A DNA stretch of 35,945 nucleotides from Streptomyces anandii JCM 4720 (GTDB lineage Bacteria > Actinomycetota > Actinomycetes > Streptomycetales > Streptomycetaceae), in NCBI RefSeq assembly GCF_014650655.1, contig NZ_BMVJ01000002.1, positions 9,865-45,809 on the forward strand, given 5' to 3'. Shown piece by piece: positions 33,649-35,945 of this stretch. The stretch's first letter is position 1, and every line of letters begins with the position of its first letter. A program made the position numbers and the translations under genes. The notes below the pieces were generated by a model. It saw nothing but the letters and a program-made list of their open reading frames with translations, was not told the DNA's origin and ran no database searches.

Positions 33649-33667
33649 GACCCTACAGTACGTAGGG
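33649..33667. promoter_or_regulatory. Second operator-like dyad (between small membrane protein and UvrA-like genes)
   Basis: GACCCTACAGTACGTAGGG contains CCCTAC-N5-GTAGGG. It shares GACCCTAC-N5-GTAGGG with 33086-33104. It lies 34 bp upstream of the 103-residue protein's start and 171 bp upstream of the divergent UvrA-like gene, and could control either or both. Confidence 0.6.
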
Positions 33668-33837
33668 CCGTGCACGCGGCGCCCACCGGCCGCCGCCGAG
33701 GGGGTGGACCGTGGGCGGACCGCGGGGGGACCGCGGAAAATGCGACGTACTGTCCAAGGCCGGCTGGTTGGATCGGGAGCCGGACTACGCCGACGGGGAC
33801 CGCCGGAGCGGGGCCCCGCCCGACGGAGGGAGACAGG

Positions 33838-35945
<2,108 letters not shown>

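Overview
The window is a high-GC actinobacterial chromosome segment, almost certainly Streptomyces. The evidence is strong G/C bias in third codon positions, many GTG/TTG starts, ATGA/TTGA start-stop overlaps, a bldN developmental sigma gene at the left edge, the rex-hemA-hemC-hemD operon with a Rex operator, and a class I lysyl-tRNA synthetase. No tRNA, rRNA, CRISPR array or complete insertion sequence was recognised.

Layout. 1-2186: 5' part of bldN (minus), a HAD-IB hydrolase (minus) and a glutaredoxin-like protein (plus). 2430-7799: Rex operator, then rex, hemA, hemC and hemD as overlapping genes ending at a 20-bp-stem terminator; this is the redox-controlled haem operon. 7800-12906: an accessory-looking block lying between hemD and hemB. 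It holds a decayed anti-sigma-type ATPase, a type-B carboxylesterase, a DUF4232 lipoprotein, an ECF sigma factor with a membrane partner, a lipoprotein related to that partner, and a secreted zinc metalloprotease. 13322-16993: hemB, a truncated lipoprotein, a DUF4232 lipoprotein and a membrane-anchored helix-turn-helix regulator. 17141-20897: divergent argS and class I lysS. 20921-24200: a DUF2637 membrane protein and two DUF3558 lipoproteins. 24409-25640: rtcB, disrupted by a perfect 38-bp tandem duplication. 25677-28428: small membrane protein, short-chain dehydrogenase, YnfA-like protein and an MFS transporter. 28535-28710: scar of a deleted luciferase-like monooxygenase/FMN reductase gene pair. 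28916-33615: MprA/MprB-like two-component system, MprF-like phosphatidylglycerol lysyltransferase and a small membrane protein. 33838-end: UvrA-like ABC ATPase, cut by the window edge.

How the genes work together. Rex (NADH/NAD+ sensor) heads a run that makes uroporphyrinogen III; HemB, the missing step, is encoded about 5.6 kb downstream. The right end looks like cell-envelope and drug-stress functions, and two near-identical dyads (GACCCTAC-N5-GTAGGG) upstream of the MprF-like gene and of the next membrane-protein gene suggest one shared repressor.

Most notable observations: the rtcB duplication, which splits an RNA ligase inside its metal-binding motif and could be reversible; the shared dyad at the right end; the tandemly duplicated lipoprotein promoter next to a transmembrane regulator; the sigma/lipoprotein/metalloprotease cluster; and the two-gene deletion scar. 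All family assignments rest on reading translated sequence by eye; no database search was possible.
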